From assembly GCA_030656145.1 (NCBI GenBank), contig JAUSOF010000008.1, forward strand, positions 1 to 52,564: 52,564 nucleotides of DNA, in the 5' to 3' direction. The stretch comes from Pseudomonas sp. Lineage in GTDB: Bacteria; Pseudomonadota; Gammaproteobacteria; Pseudomonadales; Pseudomonadaceae. This document shows positions 34,808 to 44,752 of the stretch, one piece after another; the first letter of the stretch is position 1; each line of letters starts with the position of its first letter. The position numbers were made by a program, and so were the translations under genes. The notes beneath the pieces were generated by a model. That model saw nothing but the letters and a program-made list of their open reading frames with translations. It did no database searches and had not been told where the DNA came from.

Positions 34808-36697
34808 ATGCCGCAGCCGATTCGCCTCAAAGACCATGAAAAAGACGCGCGCCTGATCCGTAAGCGTGCGCTGGTCGGTGCTCTGGTGTTTATGCTGCTG
34901 ACCGCGGCGCTGGTCGCCCGCATGTATTACCTGCAGGTGGTGCAGTACGAATATCACTCGACGCTCTCGGAAAACAATCGGGTTCACGTGCAGCCGATTC
35001 CGCCGACCCGTGGCCTGATATTCGACCGCAACGGAGTAATAGTTGCCGATAATCGACCGAGCTTCAGTCTGACCCTGACTCGCGAGCGGGCCGGTGACTG
35101 GGCGCAGGTGCTGGATGTGATCGTCGAGGTGTTGGGGCTGAGCGAGGACGAGCGTGCGCTGTTCGAAAAACGCGTGCGTCAGGGGCGGCGGCCGTTCGAG
35201 CCGGTGCCGGTGTTGTTCGAGCTGAGCGAAGAGCAGATCGCTATTATCGCCGTCAATCAGTTCCGCCTGCCCGGGGTCGAGGTGGCGGCGCAACTGGTGC
35301 GCCATTATCCCCAGCGCGAACACTTCGCGCATTCGGTCGGCTATGTCGGGCGGATCAACGAGAAAGAAATGAAAGAACTCGACGCGGTGGCGTACAGCGG
35401 CACCCACCATATCGGTAAAACCGGTGTCGAGCGCTTCTACGAAGATCACTTGCATGGCGAGGTCGGCTACGAAGAAGTCGAAACCAACGCCCGTGGCCGG
35501 GTGCTGCGGGTGCTCAAGCGCATTGATCCGCTGCCGGGCAAAGACGTCATTCTGACCATCGATGTGCGCCTGCAGGAAGCTGCAGAGGCGGCATTGGCCG
35601 GGCGTCGCGGCGCCATCGTGGCGCTCCAGCCAAGTACCGGTGAGGTGCTGGCGATGGTCAGTCAGCCGAGCTTCGACCCTAATCCGTTTGTCACGGGCAT
35701 CAGCTTCAAGGCCTATGGCGAGCTGCGCGACTCGATTGATCAGCCGCTGTTCAACCGGGTGTTGCGCGGTCTCTACCCGCCGGGTTCAACGATCAAACCG
35801 ATGATGGCCGTGGCGGCCCTGGATGCCGGCGTAATCACCAATACGTCGCGGGTATTCGATCCCGGGTTCTATCAATTAGCCAACCACAGCCATAAATACC
35901 GCAACTGGAATCGCAGTGGCGACGGCTGGGTGAGCCTGGAGTTGGCTATCTCGCGCTCCAATGACACCTATTTCTACGATTTGGCGCACAAGATGGGCAT
36001 CGACCGCATGCACGACTACATGACCCGCTTCGGTCTGGGGCAGCGAGTGTCGTTGGATATGTTCGAGGAAACCGCCGGATTGATGCCGTCGCGTGAGTGG
36101 AAGCGGGCGCGCTACCGCCAGGCCTGGTATCCGGGTGAGACCCTGATTCTCGGCATCGGCCAGGGCTATATGCAGACCACGCCGCTGCAATTGGCCCAGG
36201 CTACCGCGCTGATGGCCACCCGCGGCAAGTGGATTCGTCCGCACCTGGCCAAGACGATCGAGGGTTTGCCGCCGGTCGATACCCGGCCGCTGGCGGACAT
36301 CCAGTTACGCGACCCGAAAAGTTGGGACTTTGCCCGCTTCGGTATGGAGCAGGTGATGCACGGGCCTCGCGGCACGGCGCGCAAGGTGGGTGACAGTTCG
36401 GCCTATCGAATCGCCGGCAAGAGTGGCACGGCGCAGGTGGTGGCGATCAGGCAGGGTGAGAAATACGACCGCAACAAGGTGCAGGAGCGCCATCGTGATC
36501 ACGCCTTGTTCGTTGCCTACGCCCCGGCGGACAACCCGCAAATTGTCGTGGCGGTTATGGTGGAGAACGGTGAGTCCGGCTCGGGCGTGGCCGCGCCAGT
36601 GGTCAAACTGGTGATGGATGCCTGGTTGCTCGACGACAACGGTCAGCTCAAAGCCGAGTACGCCACACCGGTGAGTGCAGAGGTCGGTAAGCGATGA
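34808..36697 (+). CDS. mrdA: penicillin-binding protein 2 (transpeptidase of elongation)
   Basis: PBP2 crosslinks peptidoglycan in the elongasome. The 629-residue protein has an N-terminal membrane anchor (about 21-43), a PBP dimerisation domain, and the transpeptidase motifs STIK (SxxK serine), SRSND (SxN) and KSGT. It overlaps rodA by four bases (ATGA), fitting the PBP2-RodA partnership. Confidence 0.97.
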   Translation: MPQPIRLKDHEKDARLIRKRALVGALVFMLLTAALVARMYYLQVVQYEYHSTLSENNRVHVQPIPPTRGLIFDRNGVIVADNRPSFSLTLTRERAGDWAQVLDVIVEVLGLSEDERALFEKRVRQGRRPFEPVPVLFELSEEQIAIIAVNQFRLPGVEVAAQLVRHYPQREHFAHSVGYVGRINEKEMKELDAVAYSGTHHIGKTGVERFYEDHLHGEVGYEEVETNARGRVLRVLKRIDPLPGKDVILTIDVRLQEAAEAALAGRRGAIVALQPSTGEVLAMVSQPSFDPNPFVTGISFKAYGELRDSIDQPLFNRVLRGLYPPGSTIKPMMAVAALDAGVITNTSRVFDPGFYQLANHSHKYRNWNRSGDGWVSLELAISRSNDTYFYDLAHKMGIDRMHDYMTRFGLGQRVSLDMFEETAGLMPSREWKRARYRQAWYPGETLILGIGQGYMQTTPLQLAQATALMATRGKWIRPHLAKTIEGLPPVDTRPLADIQLRDPKSWDFARFGMEQVMHGPRGTARKVGDSSAYRIAGKSGTAQVVAIRQGEKYDRNKVQERHRDHALFVAYAPADNPQIVVAVMVENGESGSGVAAPVVKLVMDAWLLDDNGQLKAEYATPVSAEVGKR

Positions 36698-37839
36698 ACG
36701 GTAATTTCGATCGTGTGTTGTCCAGCGAGGACGTGCTGCGCCGCCGTGCCAGCCTGCTGCAGCGCCTGCATATCGACGGCATTCTGCTGCTGTTGTTGCT
36801 GATCCTGGCAGTCGGCAGCCTGTTCATCCTCTATTCGGCCAGTGGCAAGAACGTCGACCTGTTGATCAAGCAGGCCGGCTCCTTTGGCATCGGTCTGGTG
36901 GGCATGTTCATCGTCGCCCAGTTGGAGCCGCGCTTTATGGCGCGCTGGGTACCACTGGCTTATGTGGTGGGCGTTGGCCTGCTGGTGGTGGTGGACGTGA
37001 TGGGGCACAACGCCATGGGTGCCACCCGTTGGATCAATATACCCGGGGTAATTCGCTTCCAGCCCTCGGAGTTCATGAAGATCATCATGCCGGCGACCAT
37101 CGCCTGGTACCTGGCCAAGCGCAGTCTGCCGCCGAATCTGAAGCACATCACCATCAGTCTGGGGTTGATTGTGTTGCCGTTCGTGCTGATTCTGCTGCAG
37201 CCGGATCTGGGTACATCGATGCTGGTGATCGTTTCGGGAGTCTTCGTCTTGTTCATCGCCGGCTTGCAGTGGCGCTGGATTATCGGTGCAGTGGCGGCGT
37301 TGGTGCCGATCGCCGTGGCTATGTGGTTCTTCGTGCTGCGTGAGTACCAGAAGCAGCGCGTGCTGACCTTCCTTAATCCGGAGAGCGACCCGCTGGGCAG
37401 CGGCTGGAACATCATTCAGTCGAAGGCTGCCATCGGCTCGGGCGGGGTCTTCGGCAAGGGCTGGCTACTCGGCACTCAGTCACACCTGGACTTTCTCCCG
37501 GAAAGCCACACCGACTTCATCATCGCCGTGCTCGCCGAAGAATTCGGCCTGGTTGGCGTTTGTTTGTTACTGCTGGTTTACCTGCTGTTGATCGCGCGCG
37601 GTTTGGTGATTACCGTGCAAGCGCAGACGCTGTTCGGTAAGCTTCTGGCTGGCGCGCTGACCATGACGTTCTTTGTCTACGTGTTCGTCAATATCGGTAT
37701 GGTCAGCGGTTTGCTGCCGGTGGTGGGGGTGCCGTTGCCCTTTATCAGCTATGGCGGTACTTCGCTGATTACCTTGCTGGCAGGGTTTGGCATTTTGATG
37801 TCGATTCACACACACCGTAAGTGGATTGCACAGGCTTAA
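36694..37839 (+). CDS. rodA: peptidoglycan glycosyltransferase RodA
   Basis: RodA is the SEDS-family membrane polymerase that builds glycan strands with PBP2. The 381-residue protein has about ten helices, the SEDS segments QPSEFMKIIMP, LLQPDLGTSMLV and LPESHTDFIIAVLAEEFG, and a closing PFISYGGTSLIT. The start overlaps the mrdA stop. mltB follows nine bases later. Confidence 0.97.
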   Translation: MNGNFDRVLSSEDVLRRRASLLQRLHIDGILLLLLLILAVGSLFILYSASGKNVDLLIKQAGSFGIGLVGMFIVAQLEPRFMARWVPLAYVVGVGLLVVVDVMGHNAMGATRWINIPGVIRFQPSEFMKIIMPATIAWYLAKRSLPPNLKHITISLGLIVLPFVLILLQPDLGTSMLVIVSGVFVLFIAGLQWRWIIGAVAALVPIAVAMWFFVLREYQKQRVLTFLNPESDPLGSGWNIIQSKAAIGSGGVFGKGWLLGTQSHLDFLPESHTDFIIAVLAEEFGLVGVCLLLLVYLLLIARGLVITVQAQTLFGKLLAGALTMTFFVYVFVNIGMVSGLLPVVGVPLPFISYGGTSLITLLAGFGILMSIHTHRKWIAQA

Positions 37840-37848
37840 ATTGGGGTT

Positions 37849-38868
37849 ATGAATTCAATGCACATATTGCGTGGCTGGGCTGCACGGCACACACATTGGC
37901 TCGGTCTGGCCGCTGCTTGCGCTATGGTTCAGCCGGCGTTCGCTGCTGATTACAATGATTCGCCGCTGGTTAGCGAATTCATCGTCGAGATGAACCGCGA
38001 TTATGGCTTTGCCACGGAGCAACTCGGGCGCCTGTTCGCTGAAGTGCAGCGCAAGCAGGCGATTCTTGATGCCATCTCGCGTCCGGCAGAGAAGGTCAAG
38101 CCCTGGAAGGATTACCGGCCGATCTTCATAACCGACTCGCGCATCGCGCGCGGTGTGGATTTTTGGCGCCAGCATGAGGCCACTCTGGCGCGTGCCGAAG
38201 CCGAATATGGCGTGCCGCCACAAGTGATTGTGGCCATCATCGGTGTAGAAACCTTTTATGGCGGCAACACCGGCAGCTACCGGGTGATGGACGCACTCTC
38301 GACCCTGGCCTTCGATTACCCGCCGCGCGCGCCGTTCTTTCGCAAGGAGTTGCGCGAGTTCCTGATGCTCTCGCGCGAGGAGCAGGTCGACCCGCTGACC
38401 CTCAAGGGTTCCTACGCTGGCGCCATGGGCCTGCCACAGTTCATGCCGAGCAGCTTTCGCGCCTATGCAGTGGATTTCGACGGTGATGGCCGGATCAATA
38501 TCTGGACCAATCCAGTGGATGCCATCGGCAGCGTTGCCAGTTATTTCAAGCGCCACGGCTGGTTGCCGGGCGAGCCGGTGGTCAGCGCTGCTGCGGTTGC
38601 GGGTGATCAGGTTGAGCAGGGCCTGACTGTCGGCCTTGATCCGCAGCTTAATGTCGACCAATTGCGTGGCCTTGGCTGGACCAGCAGCGATAACCTGGAC
38701 GGCGAAATGCCAGTCACCGCCTTCCGCCTCGACGGTGCTCAGGGCGACGAGTATTGGCTGGGGTTGCCGAACTTTTTTGTGATCACCCGCTATAACCGCA
38801 GCGTGATGTACGCCATGGCAGTCAATCAGTTGGCCGAGTTGCTCCTAGATGCACGAGGGGCCAACTAA
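37849..38868 (+). CDS. mltB: lytic murein transglycosylase B (soluble)
   Basis: The enzyme cleaves MurNAc-GlcNAc bonds with 1,6-anhydro product formation in the periplasm. The 339-residue protein has a cleavable signal peptide (AFA before ADYND) and no lipobox. Catalytic glutamate is in IIGVETFYGGNTG, and AGAMGLPQFMPSS and DGDGRINIWTNPVDAIGS are family signatures. Its stop overlaps the rlpA ATG by one base (TAATG). Confidence 0.94.
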   Translation: MNSMHILRGWAARHTHWLGLAAACAMVQPAFAADYNDSPLVSEFIVEMNRDYGFATEQLGRLFAEVQRKQAILDAISRPAEKVKPWKDYRPIFITDSRIARGVDFWRQHEATLARAEAEYGVPPQVIVAIIGVETFYGGNTGSYRVMDALSTLAFDYPPRAPFFRKELREFLMLSREEQVDPLTLKGSYAGAMGLPQFMPSSFRAYAVDFDGDGRINIWTNPVDAIGSVASYFKRHGWLPGEPVVSAAAVAGDQVEQGLTVGLDPQLNVDQLRGLGWTSSDNLDGEMPVTAFRLDGAQGDEYWLGLPNFFVITRYNRSVMYAMAVNQLAELLLDARGAN

Positions 38869-39875
38869 TGCGGGGCTTGCCGTTCAAGGTTGTTGCCTGC
38901 TCTGCGCTCGCCATGCTGTTGGCTAGCTGCACCTCCACTCGACCACCGCAGCCAGCAGCGCCCGTCAAGCCGAGCGCTACTACTGGTATTAGTGGCCCGA
39001 GTGACTTCAATCGTCCGCACAAGGACGGGGCGCCCTGGTGGGATGTTGATGTCTCACTGATCCAGGATGCCGTGCCGATGCCGCATTATGGTCGGGTCAA
39101 GGCCAGCCCCTATGTGGTGTTTGGCAAGCAGTACTACCCAATCCCCGACGCGCGTCGCTACCAGGCGATAGGCCCGGCGTCCTGGTACGGCACCAAGTTT
39201 CACGGTCAGGCTACCGCCAACGGCGAAACCTATGACCTGTATGGCATGACCGCCGCGCACAAGACCTTGCCGCTGCCCAGCTATGTGCGGGTGACCAATC
39301 TGGAAAACGGCAAGAGTGCGATTCTTCGGGTCAATGACCGCGGGCCGTTCTATTCGGACCGGATTATCGATCTGTCATTCGCCGCCGCAAAGAAACTCGG
39401 CTATGCCGAGAGCGGTACGGCGCGGGTCAAGGTCGAGGGCATTGATCCTCATGAGTGGTGGGCTCAGCAGGGTCGTCCAGTGCCATTGGTGCTGGCCGCG
39501 CAACAGCCGGCCCATGTCACGACCGTCCCCCAGCCGATTGCGCAGCCGCTCGAGCAGTACACGCCGCCCGCACAGCAGCATGCTGCGGCCGTAGTGCCGG
39601 TGCAGATGGACGCAAAAAAAAACGATTCAGTCGTAGCGTCTGGCCTGTATCTCCAGGTGGGAGCCTTCGCCAATCCGGACGCTGCGGAGTTGCTCAAGGC
39701 CAAACTGAGCGACACGGTGGCTGCGCCGGTATTCATCAGCTCAGTGGTGCGCAACCAGCAAATTCTCCATCGGGTGCGTCTGGGTCCGGTGAACAGCCAG
39801 GGCGAGGCTGAACAGTTACAACTGAGTGTGCGCCTGGCTAATCTCGGCCAGCCAACGCTGGTCAAGGCGGATTGA
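38868..39875 (+). CDS. rlpA: septal-ring lytic transglycosylase RlpA (lipoprotein)
   Basis: RlpA cleaves naked glycan strands at division sites. The 335-residue protein has a lipobox LLASC (Cys21), a double-psi beta-barrel domain (ASWYGTKFHGQATANGETYD, with the LRVNDRGPF acid) and a C-terminal SPOR domain (YLQVGAFANPDAAELLKAKL) that binds denuded peptidoglycan. The linker is Pro/Gln-rich. It is one base overlapped with mltB. Confidence 0.96.
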   Translation: MRGLPFKVVACSALAMLLASCTSTRPPQPAAPVKPSATTGISGPSDFNRPHKDGAPWWDVDVSLIQDAVPMPHYGRVKASPYVVFGKQYYPIPDARRYQAIGPASWYGTKFHGQATANGETYDLYGMTAAHKTLPLPSYVRVTNLENGKSAILRVNDRGPFYSDRIIDLSFAAAKKLGYAESGTARVKVEGIDPHEWWAQQGRPVPLVLAAQQPAHVTTVPQPIAQPLEQYTPPAQQHAAAVVPVQMDAKKNDSVVASGLYLQVGAFANPDAAELLKAKLSDTVAAPVFISSVVRNQQILHRVRLGPVNSQGEAEQLQLSVRLANLGQPTLVKAD

Positions 39876-39999
39876 GAGGGCACTTATGCGTGGCCTTGCG
39901 TACTAATTAGGCGATATAAGCCGCAGCATGCCGCGGCTGGCAGCATCACCAGGTTTGGTCTTTTGGGCCTGTTCGATCATTAGCAACTTAGAGAGACGG

Positions 40000-41175
40000 A
40001 TGAATATCACCAGCTTTGCGCAACGCGTTTTCTTGTCACTTGTCCTACTCGGTGCACCGGCTGCCTGGGCTAGCCAGCAAGCGATCCCGGCTCCGCCGCA
40101 ACTGGCTGCCAAATCCTATGTGCTGCTCGACGCCGCCAGTGGCAAGGTGCTCGTGGAGAACAATGGTGATCAGCGGCTGCCACCAGCCAGCCTGACCAAG
40201 CTGATGACCGCCTACATCGCGACCCTGGAAATTCGCAAAGGCAAGATCGGCGAGCAGGATATGGTGCCGATCAGCGAGCACGCCTGGCGTACCGGTGGTG
40301 CAGCTTCCGGCGGCTCCACCATGTTCCTGCCGCTGAACAGCGAGGCCAGCGTCGACGACCTGCTGCACGGCGTAATCATCCAGTCGGGTAACGATGCCAG
40401 TATTGCTCTGGCCGAGTATATTGCCGGCAGCGAAGATGCTTTCGCCGACATGATGAATGAAACCGCCTTGCGACTGGGCATGAGCAACAGCCACTTCATG
40501 AACGCCACCGGTCTGCCGCATCCTGAGCATTACTCCAGTGCCCACGATATGGCCATCATGGCTCGCGCCATCATCAATGAAGACCAGGAACACTACGCCA
40601 TCTACGCGCAGAAGGAGTTCCTCTGGAACAACATCAAGCAGGGCAACCGCAACCTGCTGCTGTGGCGTGACAAGACCGTCGACGGTTTGAAAACCGGTCA
40701 TACCCGGGAAGCTGGATACTGCCTGGTAGCCTCCGCCGTACGAGACGGTGCGCGGATGATTACCTCGGTGTTTGGTACCGATAGCGAGTCTGCCCGGGCT
40801 GCCGAGACCCAGAAACTGCTGACCTACGGTTTCCGCTTCTTCGAGACCCGCACCTTCTACCAGAAAGGTGTCGAGTTGACCCAGGCTCAGGTCTGGAAGG
40901 GCGTTACCCGTCAGCTCAAGGCCGGTCTGGCCAGTGACTTGACCCTGACCATGGCCAAGGGGCAGCTGGACAAGCTGCAAGCCGGTATGACCCTCAACCC
41001 GCAACTGGTCGCACCCATCCAGCAGGGTGATGTGATCGGCAGGGTCGATGTCAAACTGGGCGATGAGGTGGTGCACAGTGCCGACCTGGTGGCCCTGGAA
41101 GCCGTCGAGGAAGGTGGTTTGTTCCGTCGTTTGTGGGATAGCATTCGGCTGTTCTTCTTCGGCTTATTCAACTGA
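40000..41175 (+). CDS. dacC: D-alanyl-D-alanine carboxypeptidase (PBP5/6)
   Basis: The enzyme trims the terminal D-Ala from pentapeptides. The 391-residue protein has a signal peptide to about Ala25, catalytic SLTK (SxxK), SGN and KTG in GLKTGHTREAG, and the C-terminal amphipathic anchor (LFRRLWDSIRLFFFGLF) that holds it on the inner membrane. The start at 40000 has GAGAG upstream. The dacA/dacC naming varies in Pseudomonas; the family is sure. Confidence 0.94.
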   Translation: MNITSFAQRVFLSLVLLGAPAAWASQQAIPAPPQLAAKSYVLLDAASGKVLVENNGDQRLPPASLTKLMTAYIATLEIRKGKIGEQDMVPISEHAWRTGGAASGGSTMFLPLNSEASVDDLLHGVIIQSGNDASIALAEYIAGSEDAFADMMNETALRLGMSNSHFMNATGLPHPEHYSSAHDMAIMARAIINEDQEHYAIYAQKEFLWNNIKQGNRNLLLWRDKTVDGLKTGHTREAGYCLVASAVRDGARMITSVFGTDSESARAAETQKLLTYGFRFFETRTFYQKGVELTQAQVWKGVTRQLKAGLASDLTLTMAKGQLDKLQAGMTLNPQLVAPIQQGDVIGRVDVKLGDEVVHSADLVALEAVEEGGLFRRLWDSIRLFFFGLFN

Positions 41176-41191
41176 TATCGTGACCTGCACG

Positions 41192-41220
41192 CCCCTGCCG
41201 ACCGCAGGGGTGTTGTTGTT
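41192..41220 (+). terminator. terminator-like hairpin after dacC
   Basis: The arms CCCCTGC (41192-41198) and GCAGGGG (41204-41210) are followed by TGTTGTTGTTG. It lies 16 bases past the dacC stop and 37 bases before ybeD. The T-rich tail is imperfect. Confidence 0.6.
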
Positions 41221-41247
41221 GCCACGGCTTACGAGGCCTTTACTGCC

Positions 41248-41523
41248 TTGAGTAAACCTGACGTCAAATCGAACAAAATCGAATTCCCCTGCGTCGACTA
41301 TCCGATCAAGGTGGTTGGCGACAGTGGAGCCAATTACAAAGCTATGGTGATCGAAATCCTCAGCAAGTATGCCAAGGTCGATCTCAATACCCTGGCCGAG
41401 CGCCAGAGCCGTAATGGCAAGTACACCACTGTGCAACTGCACATCGAGGCAACTGGTGAAGACCAGTTGCGCGATATCAACAGCGCCCTGCGCGCGACCG
41501 GTATCGTCCATATGGTGCTCTGA
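41248..41523 (+). CDS. ybeD: YbeD/DUF493 family protein, TTG start
   Basis: The 91-residue protein reads [17 protein letters not shown] at its start and has the ACT-like fold of YbeD. Translation must start at the TTG at 41248, because the family N-terminus is directly downstream and the next in-frame ATG would remove a third of the protein. GAGG at 41233-41236 is 11 bases upstream. The gene overlaps lipB by one base. Its role is unknown; the neighbour relation to LipB is conserved. Confidence 0.92.
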   Translation: MSKPDVKSNKIEFPCVDYPIKVVGDSGANYKAMVIEILSKYAKVDLNTLAERQSRNGKYTTVQLHIEATGEDQLRDINSALRATGIVHMVL

Positions 41524-42176
41524 TGAGTCTGCCGCTCGGCTTTCGCGAACTTGGCCTGGTCGACTACGAGCCCACTTGGCACGCGATGCAGCGCTTTACC
41601 GATACGCGCGGTGCGGATACGCCTGACGAAATCTGGCTACTTGAACACGCGCCTGTATTTACCCAGGGCCAGGCCGGCAAGGCCGAGCATCTGCTGTTTC
41701 CTGGCGATATTCCGGTGGTGCAGGTGGATCGCGGTGGTCAGGTGACCTATCACGGCCCTGGCCAGCTGGTGGCTTACCTGCTGCTGGATGTGCGCCGTAG
41801 TGGCATCGGCGTGCGTGAGCTGGTCAGCCGGATCGAGCGCAGCCTGATTGACGTGCTGGCCAGCTATGGCGTGATTGCCACGGCCAAGCCGGATGCGCCG
41901 GGGGTCTATGTGGATGGGGCAAAGATCGCCTCCCTGGGGCTGCGTATCCGCAATGGTCGTTCCTTCCATGGCCTGGCACTGAATGTGGATATGGATCTGC
42001 AACCGTTCCAGCGCATCAATCCCTGTGGCTATGCCGGCATGGCCATGACCCAGCTGGCCGATCAGGCGGCTGAACCGTTGGATATGGCGCAGGTCAGTGC
42101 GCGGTTGCGCGAGCAGCTGGTCAAGCACCTCGACTATCCAGAGCAGCAGACCCTGGCGGGTGCAATAGACGCCTAA
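41523..42176 (+). CDS. lipB: octanoyl-[ACP]:protein N-octanoyltransferase
   Basis: LipB moves octanoate from acyl-carrier protein to lipoyl domains. The 217-residue enzyme has [19 protein letters not shown], the catalytic lysine in [14 protein letters not shown] and cysteine in [13 protein letters not shown]. Its ATG overlaps the ybeD stop by one base. Its product is the substrate of LipA, encoded convergently 133 bases away. Confidence 0.97.
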   Translation: MSLPLGFRELGLVDYEPTWHAMQRFTDTRGADTPDEIWLLEHAPVFTQGQAGKAEHLLFPGDIPVVQVDRGGQVTYHGPGQLVAYLLLDVRRSGIGVRELVSRIERSLIDVLASYGVIATAKPDAPGVYVDGAKIASLGLRIRNGRSFHGLALNVDMDLQPFQRINPCGYAGMAMTQLADQAAEPLDMAQVSARLREQLVKHLDYPEQQTLAGAIDA

Positions 42177-42215
42177 GCCTTACGCAGGCACTGCTGCTGC
42201 GGTCGCACCGATGTT

Positions 42216-42236
42216 GGTGCGTGCCGCGCACCCTAC
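42216..42236 (-). repeat. single REP-like palindrome
   Basis: On the minus strand this reads GTAGGGTGCGCGGCACGCACC (in two halves, GTAGGGTGCG and CGCACC forming the stem), the same head as the units at 6654 and 5653. It lies between lipB and the lipA terminator. Confidence 0.65.
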
Positions 42237-42261
42237 GAATCCAGGTACGGGAACATAAACA

Positions 42262-42298
42262 AACGCCCGGCCCCAGGCAAAGCCCAGGGGCGGGCGTT
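42262..42298 (-). terminator. terminator of lipA
   Basis: The arms AACGCCCGGCCCC (42262-42274) and GGGGCGGGCGTT (42287-42298) pair apart from one bulged G. On the minus strand the hairpin is followed by a T-rich GTTTATG stretch. It begins 11 bases beyond the lipA stop. Confidence 0.75.
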
Positions 42299-42309
42299 GT
42301 GTGGCTCGA

Positions 42310-43362
<1,053 letters not shown>

Positions 43363-43601
43363 CGGCAATCTGGGCTCCGCTAGAGGCTCCGTGGACGAGA
43401 CGGTTTTTAACCGTCGCCGAGTTTATCACAGAGCTGACTGTGCAGTCCGCCGGGCGCCGTGCGGTTCGGGCTGGTGGCAGGGGCGTATGAGGCACTTCGG
43501 ACTTACGCTCCGACTCGACGTCGAGTGACTAGACTGATGGCAGGCGGGTTCAGATGGATTGACTCGAATATGTTGTCGAACGCGGGGAAGGGTGGACACT
43601 C

Positions 43602-44411
43602 ATGGCGGAAGAACATCTGTTTGCCGATGCCTATCAGCCGCGGCAAATCGCGCGTCGGGTTGAGGAAATGGGCGTAGCCAAGGCCCGTGCGGACAGCTTG
43701 AGCGTGTTCGTGCTGGCGCTGCTGGCAGGCGCTTTCATCTCGTTTGGAGCGCTGTTCTTCACTGTGGTCGTTAGCGACAGTAGTCTGGGCTTTGGCGTAA
43801 CCCGTTTGCTCGGTGGCCTGAGTTTCAGTCTGGGCCTAGTATTGGTGGTAGTCGGCGGTGCTGAGCTGTTCACCGGCAACAACCTTCTGGCGATGGCTTG
43901 GGCGAGCAAGCTGATCAGCGCCAGCGCGGTGCTACGCAATTGGTGGCTGGTCTACCTGGGCAATGTCCTGGGTTGTCTGGGTACGGTGCTGCTGGTGGTC
44001 TGGGCCGACATTGCCAGCATGGGCAGTGGTGTTGTCGGTGAGATGGCGGTGCAGATTGCGCGGAGCAAGGCTGAGCTGTCGCTGCCCGAGGCTTTTGCCC
44101 GCGGTATCCTCAGCAACGTTCTGGTGTGTCTGGCGGTGTGGCTGGCCATGGGTGGGCGCAGTGTCTGCGACAAGATTGTGGCCATCCTGTTACCGATCAG
44201 TGCCTTCGTTACCATCGGCTTCGAGCACTCGATTGCCAACTGGTTTTTCCTGCCCTATGGGATCGTTCTGGACGGTCAAGGGGTGGTGTCGCTTGGCGGG
44301 ATTGGACGCAACCTGTTGGCGGTAACCCTGGGTAATATCGTTGGCGGCACGCTGCTGGTCGCGGGCGTTTACTGGTTGGCATACCTGCGTAACGAGCCGC
44401 ATGCCCGCTGA
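43602..44411 (+). CDS. formate/nitrite transporter (FNT) family channel
   Basis: The 269-residue protein has six hydrophobic helices, the FNT features GGAELFTGNN, RNWWLVYLGNVLGCLG, GILSNVLVCLAVW and FEHSIANWFFLPYG with the conserved pore histidine in EHSIANW. FNT proteins conduct formate, nitrite or related anions. No formate or nitrite enzyme is adjacent, so the substrate is unassigned. GGGTGG lies upstream of the ATG. Confidence 0.93.
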   Translation: MAEEHLFADAYQPRQIARRVEEMGVAKARADSLSVFVLALLAGAFISFGALFFTVVVSDSSLGFGVTRLLGGLSFSLGLVLVVVGGAELFTGNNLLAMAWASKLISASAVLRNWWLVYLGNVLGCLGTVLLVVWADIASMGSGVVGEMAVQIARSKAELSLPEAFARGILSNVLVCLAVWLAMGGRSVCDKIVAILLPISAFVTIGFEHSIANWFFLPYGIVLDGQGVVSLGGIGRNLLAVTLGNIVGGTLLVAGVYWLAYLRNEPHAR

Positions 44412-44752
44412 GTCAATGCGATGCTGGCGCCTGGTGTTATCTGGCTATTTGGCCGCTGAAGTGAGTGTGCTGCGCGGGACTTACGCTGTGCTCAAGGACG
44501 TGATGCGCCATTGATCCTGAAGCGCCTCCCGCGGCTAATCCGGGCGCTACCTAAAAATAGCGGGCTGCCTTGGTTTTTGTGCGGGGTTCTCACGACCAGA
44601 CGCAGTGCCCCCGCCAAACCTGGTAGTGGCTGGCGGCGGGAGGTGGTTGCTCTTGTTGGCTTTGTCGTGTTGCTCGCTAGGCAGCACGCCCCGGCTTCGG
44701 CCTATTTACGCTCAACAGTTAGAGGCCAGGCGCGGGGCTCGTTCATCCGGTT
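44412..44752. other. 341-bp intergenic stretch, no gene found
   Basis: Between the FNT gene and the convergent transglycosylase gene I see no convincing coding sequence, RNA gene or repeat. An open frame from a TTG at 44511 overlaps the transglycosylase end and has neither a ribosome site nor family features. Confidence 0.6.
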
